DNA from: Salinimicrobium sp049687495
GTDB taxonomy: Bacteria > Bacteroidota > Bacteroidia > Flavobacteriales > Flavobacteriaceae
Direction: 5' to 3'
Assembly: GCA_049687495.1 (NCBI GenBank)
Contig: JBAVJB010000061.1
Location: forward strand, 1 to 30,850
DNA length: 30,850 bases
The notes under the pieces are model-generated. The model was not told the origin of the DNA and ran no database searches. It saw nothing but the letters and a program-made list of their open reading frames with translations. Position numbers and translations under genes: made by a program. Positions 30,762 through 30,850 of this stretch are shown piece after piece (within the stretch, counting starts at the first letter, position 1; every line of letters begins with the position of its first letter).

Positions 30762-30850
30762 TTAACAATTCTTATACTTGTCATTCAATCCCACCCCGGC
30801 TTTTATCATAGGGCTGATCTTTTCCAGCCTACTTGTCTTTGTGGTTTCTC
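30762..30850 (-). CDS. Possible C-terminus of a truncated minus-strand gene
   Basis: On the minus strand one frame is open from the window edge to a TAA at 30764-30762. It encodes about 28 residues (…RLEKISPMIKAGVGLNDKYKNC). The two other minus frames stop early. Its end faces the bidirectional terminator at 30687-30718, as expected for a real convergent gene. The family cannot be named from so short a piece. Confidence 0.45.
   Translation of the reverse strand, partial: ETTKTSRLEKISPMIKAGVGLNDKYKNC

Overview
The window looks like the chromosome of a marine-type member of the Flavobacteriaceae (Bacteroidota), perhaps near Gramella, Salegentibacter or Zunongwangia. This rests on the TAnnTTTG-type -7 promoter boxes, the lack of Shine-Dalgarno leaders, an extended NusB of 312 residues, a PUR/DUF3276 protein, a DUF1573 lipoprotein, leucine dehydrogenase, quinone-linked malate oxidation and a cyclophilin-FKBP fusion. 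Most of it is core genome. I see no prophage, CRISPR array, restriction system or defence island.

Layout. Positions 1-81 may be the tail of a plus-strand gene. Positions 82-460 form a gene-free island of short palindromic repeats ending in a 47-bp perfect palindrome that terminates prfC (minus). Then come idi and ptpS (overlapping), a small helical protein and tRNA-Thr(TGT) on plus. The tRNA is followed by a 20-bp copy of its own 3' end and a cluster of hairpins (3583-3845). On minus follow mqo, a DUF4369 lipoprotein, a DUF819 membrane protein, and a three-gene overlapping operon (membrane protein, secreted alpha/beta hydrolase, Cof-type HAD phosphatase). A secreted S1/P1 nuclease and a hybrid sensor kinase with a TTG start lie on plus.

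The middle is an envelope block: lnt (lipoprotein acylation), pssA (phosphatidylserine synthesis), and the minus-strand operon kdsD-tatC-AhpD-like-lptB (Kdo precursor, Tat export, a redox protein, LPS export). recQ is divergent from kdsD. Its frame is intact, yet it has no cysteine in the region that normally carries the RecQ zinc cluster.

Positions 21050-21960 hold the clearest mobile feature: a frameshifted IS200-like/RAYT transposase flanked by six identical and two covarying 13-bp hairpins. After it come the dual immunophilin, a 1-Cys peroxiredoxin, a thioredoxin-fold protein, an Mpo1-like protein with a CsaA-like tRNA-binding protein, the PUR protein, an MdlA-like ABC exporter, leucine dehydrogenase, nusB and a DUF1573 lipoprotein-yajC pair.

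The most unusual large-scale pattern is a 17-bp palindrome, CAAAAATG-W-CATTTTTG. It is present four times exactly (474, 5466, 13877, 23101) with several decayed relatives, mostly just after stop codons and once inside lnt. It looks like a REP-like interspersed family partly recruited as terminators. I find no convincing new multi-gene system; the repeat families, the zinc-less RecQ and the PTPS-II enzyme are the points most worth following.
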